In this document: in pieces, positions 18,008 through 26,713 of the stretch
Layout: every line of letters begins with the position of its first letter
How positions within the stretch are numbered: the stretch's first letter is position 1
From: an uncultured Pelagimonas sp.
GTDB lineage: Bacteria > Pseudomonadota > Alphaproteobacteria > Rhodobacterales > Rhodobacteraceae
NCBI GenBank assembly: GCA_947497905.1
Contig: CANMIH010000013.1
Span: 89,129-153,128, forward strand
Direction of reading: 5' to 3'
Length of the DNA: 64,000 nucleotides
Notes under the pieces: model-generated
Databases searched by the model: none
Told to the model about the DNA's origin: nothing
What the model saw: the letters and a program-made list of their open reading frames with translations, nothing else
Program-made: the position numbers and the translations under genes

Positions 18008-18616
18008 ATGCACGGGCTGATCTTAAAAACTCTGCAGGTGTTTGTGCAGGATACATATGGCCCCGATAGCTGGGCTGACATCGCGGATCAGGCGGCATTG
18101 GATGTCCCTGAATTCGAAGCGATGTTGAACTATCCGAAAGAGATTTTTTCAGATGTCCTGCAAGCGGGTGAAAAGGTGCTGAACAAACCCTGGGAGGCCA
18201 TCCTAGAGGATGTCGGCACCTATCTTGTCTCTCACCCCAACAGCGAAGGGCTCAGACGACTTTTACGGTTTGGGGGCGTGGATTTCACCGAGTTTCTGCA
18301 TTCGCTGGACGATCTGCCCGATCGGGCGCGTCTGGCGGTGGCGGATCTGAAGCTTCCCGATCTTGAACTTCGCGATCTCACCTCTGTGCAATTCAGTTTG
18401 AAAGTTGAGGGCGATCTGCCGGGGTTTTGCTTTGTTATTATGGGTGTTCTGCGTGCCATGGCGGATGATTACGGGGCATTGGTCCTGCTCGATCATGCCG
18501 GTGGCCCGTCAGAGCGTTTGCAATTGGTGGATGTGACTGTGGTTGAAACAGCCTATGCTGAAGGGCGTGAATTTGAGTTGGGGGCGGTGCATGTGCCCTC
18601 AGAGGGGGCGGCATGA
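18008..18616 (+). CDS. H-NOX-like (haem NO-binding) protein lacking haem-ligand residues
   Basis: A 202-residue protein with the H-NOX fold signature: it begins MHGLILKTLQVFVQDTYG and has RRLLRFGGVDFTEFLHSLDDLPDRARLAV where the haem-binding helix should lie. Against the Thermoanaerobacter H-NOX segment FLMMMDEVH, the matching residues here are FLHSLDDLP, so the proximal His is Pro104. The YxSxR motif that holds the haem propionates is not present in the VQFSLKVEG region. Haem and NO binding in the usual way is therefore doubtful. The frame opens at 17975, but GGTGGAG just before the ATG at 18008 sets the start. It overlaps the GGDEF gene as ATGA. Confidence 0.85.
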   Translation: MHGLILKTLQVFVQDTYGPDSWADIADQAALDVPEFEAMLNYPKEIFSDVLQAGEKVLNKPWEAILEDVGTYLVSHPNSEGLRRLLRFGGVDFTEFLHSLDDLPDRARLAVADLKLPDLELRDLTSVQFSLKVEGDLPGFCFVIMGVLRAMADDYGALVLLDHAGGPSERLQLVDVTVVETAYAEGREFELGAVHVPSEGAA

Positions 18617-19620
18617 GCCACGTGCCAATCGAAGTGCTCCACCGGATCAATCCGTTACACGCGGTATTGGATAAAACCGGGCATATCATCCAGGCGGGTC
18701 CAACCCTGCGCAAAGTTGCCGGCGCGGATATTGAGGGACGTCGTTTCCTTGAAATCTTTGAAGTTTACCGCCCGCGTGCGATCACGGGCATGTCTCCGCT
18801 GTTGCAGGCCGAGGGACGTAAATTGCATCTGCGTTTGCGAGGCGGTGTGCGAACCCCGCTCAAAGGCGTGCTTGCCGCGGATGACAATGGCGGCGCAGTG
18901 ATCAGCCTGTCTTTTGGTATCTCTGTGGTGGATGCGGTGCGGGACTATGCGCTGACCAGCACAGATTTTGCGCCCACAGATCTTGCCATCGAAATGCTGT
19001 ATCTGGTCGAGGCGAAATCTGCGGCGATGGACGCCTCGCGCAATCTCAATACACGTCTGCAGGGCGCGATGGTTGCGGCTGAGGAACGGGCCTTTACCGA
19101 TACTCTGACCGGGTTGCGCAACCGCCGGGCCGCGGATCAGCTTCTGGAAAAACTGTGTCGCAGTGGGCGCCCCTTTTCGCTTGTGCATATCGATCTGGAT
19201 TTCTTCAAGCAGGTCAATGACACCATGGGACACGCCGCCGGGGATCATGTGCTTAAAGCGGCGGCCCGCATCATGGGCGAAATGGCCCGGAAAGAAGATG
19301 TGGCGGCCCGCGTTGGGGGCGATGAATTTGTGATGATTTTTGCCGATCTGGTCAGTCGCCGCCGTCTGTCGGATATCTCGACACAGCTGATCAAGCGGAT
19401 CGAAGAACCCGTGCCGTTTGAAGGGCAGGAGTGCAAGATTTCTGCAAGCATCGGCATCAGCATCAGTGACGGTACTGTGCTTGAACCCGCGCAGATGCTC
19501 GAGATGGCGGATATCGCACTTTATGCCTCAAAACGGGCCGGTCGCGCACAGTTTCGGTTCCATGAAGATGAGGTTCTTGCAGGAGAAATTCTGCCCCAGA
19601 ATGTTGCCGCGGAAAATTGA
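18613..19620 (+). CDS. HNOBA-GGDEF diguanylate cyclase
   Basis: A 335-residue protein. Residues 5-125 resemble the HNOBA domain, which accompanies H-NOX sensors (PLHAVLDKTGHIIQAGPTLRKV, FEVYRPR). A coiled-coil-like linker follows, then GGDEF (about 160-325). The catalytic motif is GGDEF at 235-239, with an intact I-site RKED at 226-229. It should make cyclic-di-GMP. The four-base overlap with the H-NOX-like gene and the domain pairing imply that the two proteins form a signalling complex. Confidence 0.9.
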   Translation: MSHVPIEVLHRINPLHAVLDKTGHIIQAGPTLRKVAGADIEGRRFLEIFEVYRPRAITGMSPLLQAEGRKLHLRLRGGVRTPLKGVLAADDNGGAVISLSFGISVVDAVRDYALTSTDFAPTDLAIEMLYLVEAKSAAMDASRNLNTRLQGAMVAAEERAFTDTLTGLRNRRAADQLLEKLCRSGRPFSLVHIDLDFFKQVNDTMGHAAGDHVLKAAARIMGEMARKEDVAARVGGDEFVMIFADLVSRRRLSDISTQLIKRIEEPVPFEGQECKISASIGISISDGTVLEPAQMLEMADIALYASKRAGRAQFRFHEDEVLAGEILPQNVAAEN

Positions 19621-19681
19621 TTTTTCGGGCAAAAAAGGGGTTGCAGTGCTGAGACTTCGGGCTTAAATACGCCTCCACGGT

Positions 19682-19756
19682 TGGGATGTAGCCAAGTGGT
19701 AAGGCAACTGTTTTTGGTACAGTGTACCGTAGGTTCGAATCCTACCATCCCAGCCA
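19682..19756 (+). tRNA. tRNA-Gln, anticodon TTG, with encoded CCA
   Basis: The acceptor stem TGGGATG/CATCCCA, the anticodon stem ACTGT/ACAGT with loop TTTTGGT, and the T arm GTAGG-TTCGAAT-CCTAC are all visible. The discriminator is G and CCA is encoded at 19754-19756. The anticodon TTG reads Gln CAA and CAG codons. No integrase gene or repeated 3' end suggests use as an attachment site. Confidence 0.95.
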
Positions 19757-19982
19757 ATTTACTAAAATAGCCAACAAAGACCGCCTCGCTGCTTAAGTGG
19801 GCGTTGTGCCGTTTGGCAGGCCCGTACCGCAACTGCACATCCTTGATTTTGCAGACGATGCTCCCCAAAGGGGAGGTTGGTGTCCCAAAGAACCTCCTGC
19901 CGCTTGTTTTAGGGCGACGATTGTCGGTCGAGGGTCCTGACCCTAGGAAGGCTACTTCCCTAGGAATAGCGTGGTTAGCCCT

Positions 19983-20624
19983 CTAGCCGACCAAGACGTT
20001 CCCCCAATCCCTGATTGTATTGGCGGTGGTGTTAAGATGGTCTTCAAGCGTTAAACCTGTTTCCCGTTTCCTGGGTTTTAGGTCGTGATCTCCGTCTGGT
20101 AGCCAGTGGACTCGGATTGCAGAGGGAAGGTTGTAGCTCAGGACCTCTTCCTTTGTGCCAAGCGGATCGCGTGTGCCTTGGCAGATCAGTGTGGGCACGG
20201 TGAGGGTTCTCAGATGGTCGGTGCGTAGGTTTTCCGGCTTGCCGCGTGGATGGAATGGATATCCTAGGCACAAAAGGCCGGCGATGTTTCCAGACCGATA
20301 CAGATCCTCGGCAATCATGCTGGCCACACGTCCCCCCATAGATTTCCCTGCAAGGATTAACGGGCCATCGGGGGTAAGCGCGTCAATGGCGCTATGGTAT
20401 TCCTCCAGCAGCAGATCGATCTTTGGCGGTGGGCGTTTGGGACCGCCTGTTCGGCGTGCCGCCATATAGGCGAACTCGAACCGTGCAACGCGCATGTCCC
20501 TTGCCGCGAGCCGTTCGGCCATTGAGGTCATCCAAGGCGTGTCCATTGCGGCACCCGCGCCGTGGGCCAACAGGATGGTTGGGCGTTCTGGCATATCGCC
20601 ATTCATCAAGAAATCAATCGGCAT
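19983..20624 (-). CDS. Alpha/beta hydrolase of the KANL3/Tex30-like family
   Basis: A 213-residue hydrolase. It has LLAHGAGAAMDTPWM near the N-terminus, the nucleophile elbow LAGKSMGGRVAS, Asp in CQGTRDPLG and His in LPDGDHDLKPRK. This pattern matches the KANL3/Tex30-like dienelactone-hydrolase-fold group. The substrate is unknown. The 226 bases between the tRNA and this gene hold no CDS; only a weak hairpin near CCTAGGAAG-GCTA-CTTCCCTAGG (19942-19963) is seen there. Confidence 0.8.
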   Translation of the reverse strand: MPIDFLMNGDMPERPTILLAHGAGAAMDTPWMTSMAERLAARDMRVARFEFAYMAARRTGGPKRPPPKIDLLLEEYHSAIDALTPDGPLILAGKSMGGRVASMIAEDLYRSGNIAGLLCLGYPFHPRGKPENLRTDHLRTLTVPTLICQGTRDPLGTKEEVLSYNLPSAIRVHWLPDGDHDLKPRKRETGLTLEDHLNTTANTIRDWGNVLVG

Positions 20625-20642
20625 GGCTGGTTCCGTAAAATG

Positions 20643-20667
20643 AAAAAAGGCGCCCTAAGGGCGCCCT
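20643..20667 (-). terminator. Rho-independent terminator of the NDUFS4-like gene
   Basis: On the minus strand GGGCGCC-TTA-GGGCGCC is followed by six T residues, seen as the A-run at 20643-20648. The stem uses the self-complementary GGCGCC arms. It lies just beyond the stop of the NDUFS4-like gene. Confidence 0.8.
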
Positions 20668-20697
20668 GAATGGCAACTTTAGCCCGATTTACAAAGC

Positions 20698-21009
20698 TCA
20701 ATGGGTCCAAGGCGTGCGGCGGTCGACAGCGAAGTTTTCGGCGTAGCCGCGGGCGCGGATGTTGGGCTTGCGCTTGTTGGGTTCTTGGACCGTGGCTTCG
20801 ATCCCGTGATCCTTGGCGTAGGCTTCTGCAGCTTCCTTGCTATCAAAGCGCATGCGCACCTGGCTTTGGGTGTCGCCCGACGAAGTCCAGCCCATCAGCG
20901 GATCAACTTCGCGGCGTTCCGCCGGTGAAAATTCAAGAATCCACACTTTGGTTTTGCCCTGACCCGAAGACATGGCGGTTTTGGCTGGCTGAAAAATACG
21001 TGCGAGCAT
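20698..21009 (-). CDS. Respiratory complex I accessory subunit, NDUFS4-like
   Basis: A 103-residue protein with the conserved ETC complex I pattern of the 18-kDa (NDUFS4/AQDQ) subunit: ARIFQPAKTAMSSGQGKTKVWILEF, DPLMGWTSSGDT, FDSKEAAEAYAKDHG and the C-terminal ARGYAENFAVDRRTPWTH. It is a peripheral subunit of NADH:ubiquinone oxidoreductase on the cytoplasmic side, found in alphaproteobacteria and mitochondria. It is encoded away from the nuo operon, as is normal for it. Confidence 0.92.
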   Translation of the reverse strand: MLARIFQPAKTAMSSGQGKTKVWILEFSPAERREVDPLMGWTSSGDTQSQVRMRFDSKEAAEAYAKDHGIEATVQEPNKRKPNIRARGYAENFAVDRRTPWTH

Positions 21010-21365
21010 ATCGGATCTCCTTGAACCGCTGTGGTTATCGGAGATTCCCGAGCTAATCTCAAGCCCTAGGACATCGCAGATTTGTCGCGGCTTCTAACAA
21101 AGATCTCAACACTCGGCCAAACAGACGTAGACAACACTCTGCTGGCAGAGGTTTGGCCAAACGTCGGCGCACGGGGAGCGAGGGGTAGTTGACAGCGTGC
21201 CGAGTTGGCCAAACCGACTGCGCCCTTAAAAGGTACATTCAAACGTAAAATTCACAAAATGGTAACACTCAAATCTGGCGTGAATCTGCCAGTGGCCAGC
21301 GCATCCACAGAAATCTGAGGGAAAACTGCCCAAAAAACAGGCAGCGGCTGAAGCGGAAGGGGCGT

Positions 21366-21385
21366 CTGACACAGAACAGTGTCAG
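21366..21385. promoter_or_regulatory. Perfect inverted repeat upstream of uvrB
   Basis: CTGACAC-AGAACA-GTGTCAG has perfect seven-base arms with a six-base centre and lies about 130 bases before the uvrB start. There is no T-run, so it is more likely an operator or RNA hairpin than a terminator. The bound factor is unknown. Confidence 0.45.
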
Positions 21386-21476
21386 CTGATGCTGGACAAT
21401 CGACACCGTTTTGTTTGGGTACGAGAAGAAATTTACAGCTCTCTGGTCATCTGCCTCTTGCCTGTGTCTGAGAAAA

Positions 21477-21491
21477 GAACAAATGTGGGAC
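21477..21491. promoter_or_regulatory. LexA-box-like site before uvrB
   Basis: GAAC-AAATGTG-GGAC matches the alphaproteobacterial LexA operator GAAC-N7-GAAC with a single mismatch, 24 bases upstream of the uvrB ATG. uvrB is SOS-controlled in many bacteria. One mismatch in a short motif means chance cannot be excluded. Confidence 0.35.
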
Positions 21492-21515
21492 ATCCTGCGG
21501 CAAGAGACCTCCATC

Positions 21516-23708
21516 ATGCACAATAATTCGCCAGAACAGATGCAGATCCTGCACGCCCCGGCTCCGGATGTGAAACACCGTGAAAAGCTGGAAGGGGGGA
21601 AGCAATTTGTCTTGCACACCGACTTTGAGCCAGCGGGGGATCAGCCAACGGCCATTGCCGAGCTGTCCTCGGGTGTGAACGAAGGCGAGCGGGATCAGGT
21701 TCTGTTGGGGGCTACCGGTACGGGTAAGACCTTTACCATGGCCAAGATCATCGCCGAGACCCAGCGCCCCGCCATCATTCTTGCGCCGAACAAAACGCTG
21801 GCCGCGCAGCTATATGGCGAGTTCAAAGGCTTCTTCCCCGACAATGCGGTCGAATACTTCGTCTCATACTACGATTATTACCAACCCGAGGCTTATGTCG
21901 CCCGGTCTGATACCTTCATTGAGAAGGAATCTCAGATCAACGAACAGATCGACCGCATGCGCCATTCGGCGACACGGGCTCTTTTGGAGCGCGACGATGT
22001 GATTATCGTCGCCTCGGTGTCCTGCATCTACGGCATTGGCTCGGTCGAAACCTATGGAGCGATGACGCAGGATCTGTTTCTGGGGCAGGAATATGATCAG
22101 CGCAAAGTCATTGCAGATCTGGTGGCCCAGCAATACCGGCGCAACGATCAGGGGTTTCAGCGCGGGTCGTTCCGGGTGCGCGGTGATAGCCTGGAAATCT
22201 GGCCCGCACACCTTGAAGATCGGGCGTGGAAATTGTCCTTTTTTGGGGAAGAGCTGGAGGGGATCAGCGAATTTGATCCTCTGACGGGGCAACGCACCGA
22301 CACGTTTGAGCGCATCCGCATCTATGCGAATTCCCACTATGTGACCCCGCGGCCCACCATGCAGCAGGCGATCATTGGCATCAAAAAAGAACTGCGCCAG
22401 CGGTTGGATCAGCTGGTCGGCGAAGGCAAGTTGCTTGAGGCGCAGCGTTTGGAGCAGCGTTGTAACTTTGATCTTGAGATGTTGGAGGCGACGGGTGTCT
22501 GCAACGGCATTGAGAACTATTCGCGCTATCTGACCGGGCGTGCGCCGGGTGAGCCGCCGCCCACCTTGTTTGAGTTTATCCCCGACACAGCCATCGTCTT
22601 TGCCGATGAAAGCCACGTTTCGGTGCCCCAGATTGGCGGCATGTACCGAGGGGACTATCGACGCAAATTTACCTTGGCGGAACACGGGTTCCGCCTGCCG
22701 TCCTGTATGGACAACCGCCCGCTCAAGTTCGAAGAGTGGGATGCCATGCGCCCGCAATCGATCTTTGTTTCGGCGACCCCGGCCTCCTGGGAAATGGAGC
22801 AGACGGGGGGCGTGTTCACAGAACAGGTTATTCGTCCAACGGGCCTGCTTGATCCGGAAATTGAAATCCGACCGGTTGAAACCCAAGTGGATGATTTGCT
22901 GGATGAAATCCGCAAAGTCACGGCTGATGGTTACCGGGTGCTCTGCACCACGCTGACCAAACGCATGGCCGAGGATCTGACGGAGTACCTGCATGAGCAG
23001 GGGATCAAAGTCCGGTATATGCACTCGGACATCGACACCATCGAACGTATCGAGATCCTGCGCGATCTGCGGCTTGGGGCTTTTGATGTCCTGATCGGGA
23101 TCAACCTTTTGCGTGAGGGATTGGACATTCCTGAATGTGGCTTGGTCGCTATTCTGGATGCGGATAAGGAAGGGTTTTTGAGGTCGGAAACCTCGTTGGT
23201 GCAGACCATCGGGCGGGCGGCACGAAATGCCGAAGGCCGGGTGATCATGTATGCCGACAAAGTGACCGGCAGCATGGAGCGCGCGATTGGGGAAACCAAT
23301 CGCCGTCGCGCGAAACAGATGGCCTATAACGAAGAGCATGGCATCACGCCTGCTACGGTTAAGAAAAACGTCGAAGATATTCTGGCGGGTCTTTACCAGG
23401 GCGACACTGATCAATCGCGGGTCACGGCCAAAATCGATCCTGCGGTGGCCGGAGGCAATCTGCAATCGGTGCTGGAAGGCCTGCGCAACGATATGCGCAA
23501 AGCGGCAGAAAACCTTGAGTTTGAAGAGGCTGCGCGGCTGCGTGATGAGGTCAAACGGCTTGAAGCCGTTGATCTGGCCGTGTCTGACGATCCGCTTGCA
23601 CGTCAGTCGGCGGTGGATGCGGCGGCGGAAGCCGCGGTCAAGTCTAAAGGCCGCTCTACCGCTGGCCGGCCGGGCCAACGGGGTGGGGTGAAACGCCGGA
23701 AAAGATAA
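21516..23708 (+). CDS. uvrB: Excinuclease ABC subunit B
   Basis: The DNA damage-verifying helicase-like subunit of nucleotide excision repair, about 730 residues. It has Walker [13 protein letters not shown], the beta-hairpin segment [11 protein letters not shown], the DESH motif, [14 protein letters not shown] and QTIGRAARN of the helicase core, and a C-terminal UVR motif ([24 protein letters not shown]) for UvrC contact. An extended basic tail ends in GGVKRRKR. The frame opens at 21411, but the ATG at 21516 gives the usual short N-terminus. Confidence 0.96.
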   Translation: MHNNSPEQMQILHAPAPDVKHREKLEGGKQFVLHTDFEPAGDQPTAIAELSSGVNEGERDQVLLGATGTGKTFTMAKIIAETQRPAIILAPNKTLAAQLYGEFKGFFPDNAVEYFVSYYDYYQPEAYVARSDTFIEKESQINEQIDRMRHSATRALLERDDVIIVASVSCIYGIGSVETYGAMTQDLFLGQEYDQRKVIADLVAQQYRRNDQGFQRGSFRVRGDSLEIWPAHLEDRAWKLSFFGEELEGISEFDPLTGQRTDTFERIRIYANSHYVTPRPTMQQAIIGIKKELRQRLDQLVGEGKLLEAQRLEQRCNFDLEMLEATGVCNGIENYSRYLTGRAPGEPPPTLFEFIPDTAIVFADESHVSVPQIGGMYRGDYRRKFTLAEHGFRLPSCMDNRPLKFEEWDAMRPQSIFVSATPASWEMEQTGGVFTEQVIRPTGLLDPEIEIRPVETQVDDLLDEIRKVTADGYRVLCTTLTKRMAEDLTEYLHEQGIKVRYMHSDIDTIERIEILRDLRLGAFDVLIGINLLREGLDIPECGLVAILDADKEGFLRSETSLVQTIGRAARNAEGRVIMYADKVTGSMERAIGETNRRRAKQMAYNEEHGITPATVKKNVEDILAGLYQGDTDQSRVTAKIDPAVAGGNLQSVLEGLRNDMRKAAENLEFEEAARLRDEVKRLEAVDLAVSDDPLARQSAVDAAAEAAVKSKGRSTAGRPGQRGGVKRRKR

Positions 23709-23753
23709 CTTTGGCGCTTGGCCCGATCAAATGCTCATGTCAGACATCGGAGC

Positions 23754-24245
23754 ATGACAAAATCTGATCTTTTCCAACCTGTTGATACCGAGGTGCGCGC
23801 ACAGGGGCAGGCGATGATCCGCGCGGCGAGCGCGGCCTCCCTGTCTTTCCTGCAGCCGGGCACGCATTTGCCGTCGGTGACGCGCGTGGCTTTGGCCACA
23901 GACCGGGCGGGGTATCCCGTGGCCTTGATCTCATCGCTGGCCAGCCATACCGCCGCGCTTGAGAGCAACCCCAATTGTGCGCTTTTGATTGGTGAGCCGG
24001 GCCCCAAGGGAGACCCGTTGACCCATCCGCGTTTGACGCTGCATTGTACCGCCGAATTTGTTCTGCGCGACAACGACGGCTATGCGGATTTGCGTGCATT
24101 TTTCCTCGAACAGCGCCCGAAATCAAAGCTTTATATTGATTTCCCGGATTTCCGATTTGTTCGCTTTATCGCTCACGAGGGGCTGATGAATGGCGGATTT
24201 GCCAAAGCTTATCGGTTTGCGCCCGAAGATTTGGTGACGGTTTAG
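23754..24245 (+). CDS. HugZ-like / pyridoxamine-phosphate-oxidase-fold protein
   Basis: About 163 residues with the split-barrel FMN-binding pattern of the HugZ N-terminal domain: AASLSFLQPGTHLPSVTRVALATDRAGYPVALISSLASHT, then CALLIGEPGPKGDPLTHPRLTL and the C-terminal FIAHEGLMNGGFAKAYRF. Relatives bind flavin or haem and act in haem utilisation or as general oxidoreductases; here the substrate is unknown. It follows uvrB in the same direction. GGAG lies just before the ATG at 23754, though closely spaced; a TTG at 23718 is an alternative start. Confidence 0.75.
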   Translation: MTKSDLFQPVDTEVRAQGQAMIRAASAASLSFLQPGTHLPSVTRVALATDRAGYPVALISSLASHTAALESNPNCALLIGEPGPKGDPLTHPRLTLHCTAEFVLRDNDGYADLRAFFLEQRPKSKLYIDFPDFRFVRFIAHEGLMNGGFAKAYRFAPEDLVTV

Positions 24246-24253
24246 AGGGCGAG

Positions 24254-24281
24254 GACAAAGGCCTTAATTCCGGCCTTTGTC
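24254..24281. terminator. Bidirectional terminator-like hairpin
   Basis: GACAAAGGCC and GGCCTTTGTC form a perfect ten-base-pair stem with an eight-base loop. It lies in the 54-base gap between the convergent HugZ-like gene and the P-type ATPase gene. No strong U-run is present on either side. Confidence 0.6.
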
Positions 24282-24299
24282 TAGAATTTACGAGCCGTG

Positions 24300-26567
24300 C
24301 TAGGCTTTGAGCAACCGCAGAGCATTGGCCACAACGGCCAGTGACACCCCAACGTCAGCCAGAATGGCACCCCACATTGAGGCCATACCCAAGGTCGTCA
24401 GCGCGACAAACAGCGCCTTTGTCGCCAGCGCAAACGCGATGTTTTGCCGGATGATCGACATGGTGTGACGTGAATGAGAGACCAGCCAGGGCAGTTTGCC
24501 AATGTCGTCGCTCATCAGGGCGATGTCTGCGGTCTCGATTGCGGCGTCTGATCCGACGGCCCCCATGGCGATGGCAAAATCTGCACGCGCCATAGCGGGG
24601 GCGTCATTTACACCATCGCCGATCATGGCCACAGTTTTGTGTGTCTGGGTCAGGGCTTCGATGGCGGCAACCTTATCCTGCGGCAACAGATCTGAGCGCA
24701 CCTCATCGATCCCCACCGCATCGGCGACAGCCTGTGCTGTGTGCCGGTTGTCGCCGGTCAGCATAACAATGGTCTCAACACCCTGCGCGTGCAGTTTGGC
24801 GATAACCTCTTTGGCATCCTGGCGAATGCGGTCGCGCAGCTCTAACAGGCCAAGCAGGGACGTGCCTTCCCCAACCGCAACCAAGGTGCTCCCGGCTTTT
24901 TCTATTTCGGACCGTAGGTCTTCCGGGATCTGCGCGCCATTTTCAGATGCAAAGCGGGCCGAGCCGAGCCAGATCTGACGTCCGGCCACAGTTCCGACAA
25001 CACCGCGTCCGGGCACCGTTTGCGTGTCTTCGGCGGGGGCGTCCGGAGTTTTGCGGGCCAGAATGGCGCGAGCCAATGGGTGTGAGGATCGCGCCTCGAG
25101 TGCTGAGGCCAGCGTGAGCAGGCTGTCTTCGTTGTCCTTCAAAGCATACACAGCGGCGACTTCGGGTTCTCCTTCGGTGAGTGTCCCGGTCTTGTCCATG
25201 GCCAGAGCTGTGACACGTCCCGGTGTCTCGACATAGGCGCCACCTTTGATCAGCACCCCGTTTCGGGCTGATGCGGCCAAAGCGGCGACGATGGAAACCG
25301 GCGTAGAGATAACCAGGGCACAAGGGCAGGCGATCACAAGCAAAACCAAGGCGTTGTAGATCCAGGCGCTCCACACCCCGCCGAGCACCAAGGGTGGGAC
25401 AACGGCAATTGCAGCGGCCAGCGCCATGATGATTGGGGTGTAGACGCGGGCAAACTTTGTCACCCACTGTTCGACTTCGGCGCGGCGGGCATGGGCGTCG
25501 CCCACCATTCGGGTGATTTTGGCGAGAACGGTATCGGTGGCGGGTTTGGTGGCGCGAATGGTGAGCGTGCCATCGCCGTTGATCGTGCCAGCAAACACCT
25601 CGTCTCCTGGTTCTTTCGCGACCAATGCGCTTTCCCCAGTGATGGGGGCCTGATCGACGGCACCCAGACCGGCGGTGACTGTGCCATCAAGCGGAATGCG
25701 ATCCCCGCCGCGCACAATAAACTCTGTGCCAACCTGAACCTCAGACGCGGGCCTGTCTGTTTCCTTTCCGTCTGGAGACAGCACACGCGCTGTAGCGGGG
25801 GCAAGGTCCAGAAGCGCGGCCACGGCTGACCGGGCCCGCCCAACGCTCCAGCTTTCGAGGGTCAGGGATAGAGCAAAAAAGAAGGAGACGGTGGCTGCTT
25901 CGAAAAACTCCCCCAAAGCCAGTGCCCCTGCGACGGCGATCACCATCAACAGGTTCATATCCGGGGAGACACGTCGCGCGGCCGACAGGGCTTTGGGCGC
26001 GACAAGCCAGACACCAAAGAGCACGGCCAAAAGAAAGGCGCCAATCTCAAAGATGGGCATGGCCGTGCCCCCATGGCCGGAAAAGATCTGAACCGCGCCG
26101 GACAATCCGGTTTCCACCACATGGTAGCCAAGACCCACCGCCCAGAACCCGGCAGAGAGGCCCGTGAACAGTTTCTGTCGTGTCAGGTGGGCCGCTGCAT
26201 CGGCCTCGGCGCTCCCTGCATCCCAAATTTTTGCTGACATCCCCGTGCTTGCGACACGGTCGATGACCTCCTGGGCGGACATAGGGTTCGCGGTTTTCAG
26301 AATGGTCATTCGTGCATTGATGACATCGAAGGCAAGATGCTCTTCCCCCCCGAGATCGTGGGCAAGCACCTTGTTGAGGATGGCCACTTCCTCCGCGCAA
26401 TCCAACCCGTTCACGCGAAAGCTCTGGCCGTCTTCTGCAGGAGCGGTTGGATTGGGAATCGTGGCCGATGATCCGCAGCACCCTCCACCATGGTCATGTG
26501 AAGCGGAAGTGGCATGGGACAGGTCTGGGTTTGTTTGGCCGCAGGGATTGGTTGCGTCGTCGCGCAC
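24300..26567 (-). CDS. P1B-type Zn/Cd/Pb-exporting ATPase
   Basis: A 755-residue heavy-metal ATPase. The order is: a His/Cys-rich N-terminus (SHDHGGGCCGSS), one HMA domain with the motif GLDCAEE instead of GMTCxxC, the membrane metal site CPC (VIACPCALVIS), phosphorylation site DKTGTLTEG, the SSHPLA locus, and the hinge MIGDGVNDAPA. The last membrane helices carry a Lys (ATKALF) and DVGVSL, the pattern of P1B-2 pumps for Zn2+, Cd2+ and Pb2+. The start is GTG at 26567, behind AGAGGTGA. It is divergent from a MerR-family gene and has a MerR-type promoter. Confidence 0.92.
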   Translation of the reverse strand: MRDDATNPCGQTNPDLSHATSASHDHGGGCCGSSATIPNPTAPAEDGQSFRVNGLDCAEEVAILNKVLAHDLGGEEHLAFDVINARMTILKTANPMSAQEVIDRVASTGMSAKIWDAGSAEADAAAHLTRQKLFTGLSAGFWAVGLGYHVVETGLSGAVQIFSGHGGTAMPIFEIGAFLLAVLFGVWLVAPKALSAARRVSPDMNLLMVIAVAGALALGEFFEAATVSFFFALSLTLESWSVGRARSAVAALLDLAPATARVLSPDGKETDRPASEVQVGTEFIVRGGDRIPLDGTVTAGLGAVDQAPITGESALVAKEPGDEVFAGTINGDGTLTIRATKPATDTVLAKITRMVGDAHARRAEVEQWVTKFARVYTPIIMALAAAIAVVPPLVLGGVWSAWIYNALVLLVIACPCALVISTPVSIVAALAASARNGVLIKGGAYVETPGRVTALAMDKTGTLTEGEPEVAAVYALKDNEDSLLTLASALEARSSHPLARAILARKTPDAPAEDTQTVPGRGVVGTVAGRQIWLGSARFASENGAQIPEDLRSEIEKAGSTLVAVGEGTSLLGLLELRDRIRQDAKEVIAKLHAQGVETIVMLTGDNRHTAQAVADAVGIDEVRSDLLPQDKVAAIEALTQTHKTVAMIGDGVNDAPAMARADFAIAMGAVGSDAAIETADIALMSDDIGKLPWLVSHSRHTMSIIRQNIAFALATKALFVALTTLGMASMWGAILADVGVSLAVVANALRLLKA

Positions 26568-26593
26568 GAGATCACCTCTTAAATCTATCTGCC

Positions 26594-26628
26594 ATCCTAG
26601 ATGCGACCTCTAGTGGCTGTAGGGTCAA
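26594..26628 (-). promoter_or_regulatory. MerR-type metal-responsive promoter of the ATPase gene
   Basis: On the minus strand, -35 TTGACC (26628-26623) is separated by 19 bases from a -10-like CATCTA (26603-26598). The overlong 19-20 base spacer is the hallmark of promoters twisted open by MerR-family activators. Between them lies ACCTCTAGTGGCTGTAGGGT (plus-strand 26606-26625), which closely resembles CadR/PbrR/ZntR operators of the form ACCCTATAGTGGCTACAGGGT. Confidence 0.75.
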
Positions 26629-26713
26629 GAGAAGAATTTGAGAATTTTGCACGGGGTTGCGTAACCGGTTAGCCGGATCTACATCTATAAAGCTATATTC
26701 ACTAGAGGTTTTT

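Larger units (their letters stand above)
21010..21515. other. Gene-free region between the NDUFS4-like gene and uvrB, with repeats
   Basis: This stretch of about 500 bases has no credible CDS. It holds three copies of GGCCAAAC-type sequence (21115-21121, 21155-21161, 21207-21213), two of them within TTGGCCAAAC. There is an isolated TTGACA (21189-21194) with no good -10. Close to uvrB it has a palindrome (21366-21385) and a LexA-like site (21477-21491). The divergent promoters of the two flanking genes must lie here. Confidence 0.45.

Noticed and set aside
19521..19868. A 115-codon minus-strand frame containing the peptide MVGFEPT
   Set aside because: It is read antisense through the tRNA-Gln gene and the end of the GGDEF gene. 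MVGFEPT-type peptides are a known artefact of translating the T arm of tRNA genes.
19682..19982. Possible integration site at the tRNA-Gln gene
   Set aside because: No integrase and no repeat of the tRNA 3' end is seen downstream; the following genes look like ordinary chromosomal genes.
21864..23678. A 604-codon minus-strand frame opposite uvrB
   Set aside because: Its composition is rich in Arg, His and Phe, as expected for a mirror frame of a GC-rich gene, and it fully overlaps uvrB, which has clear motifs.
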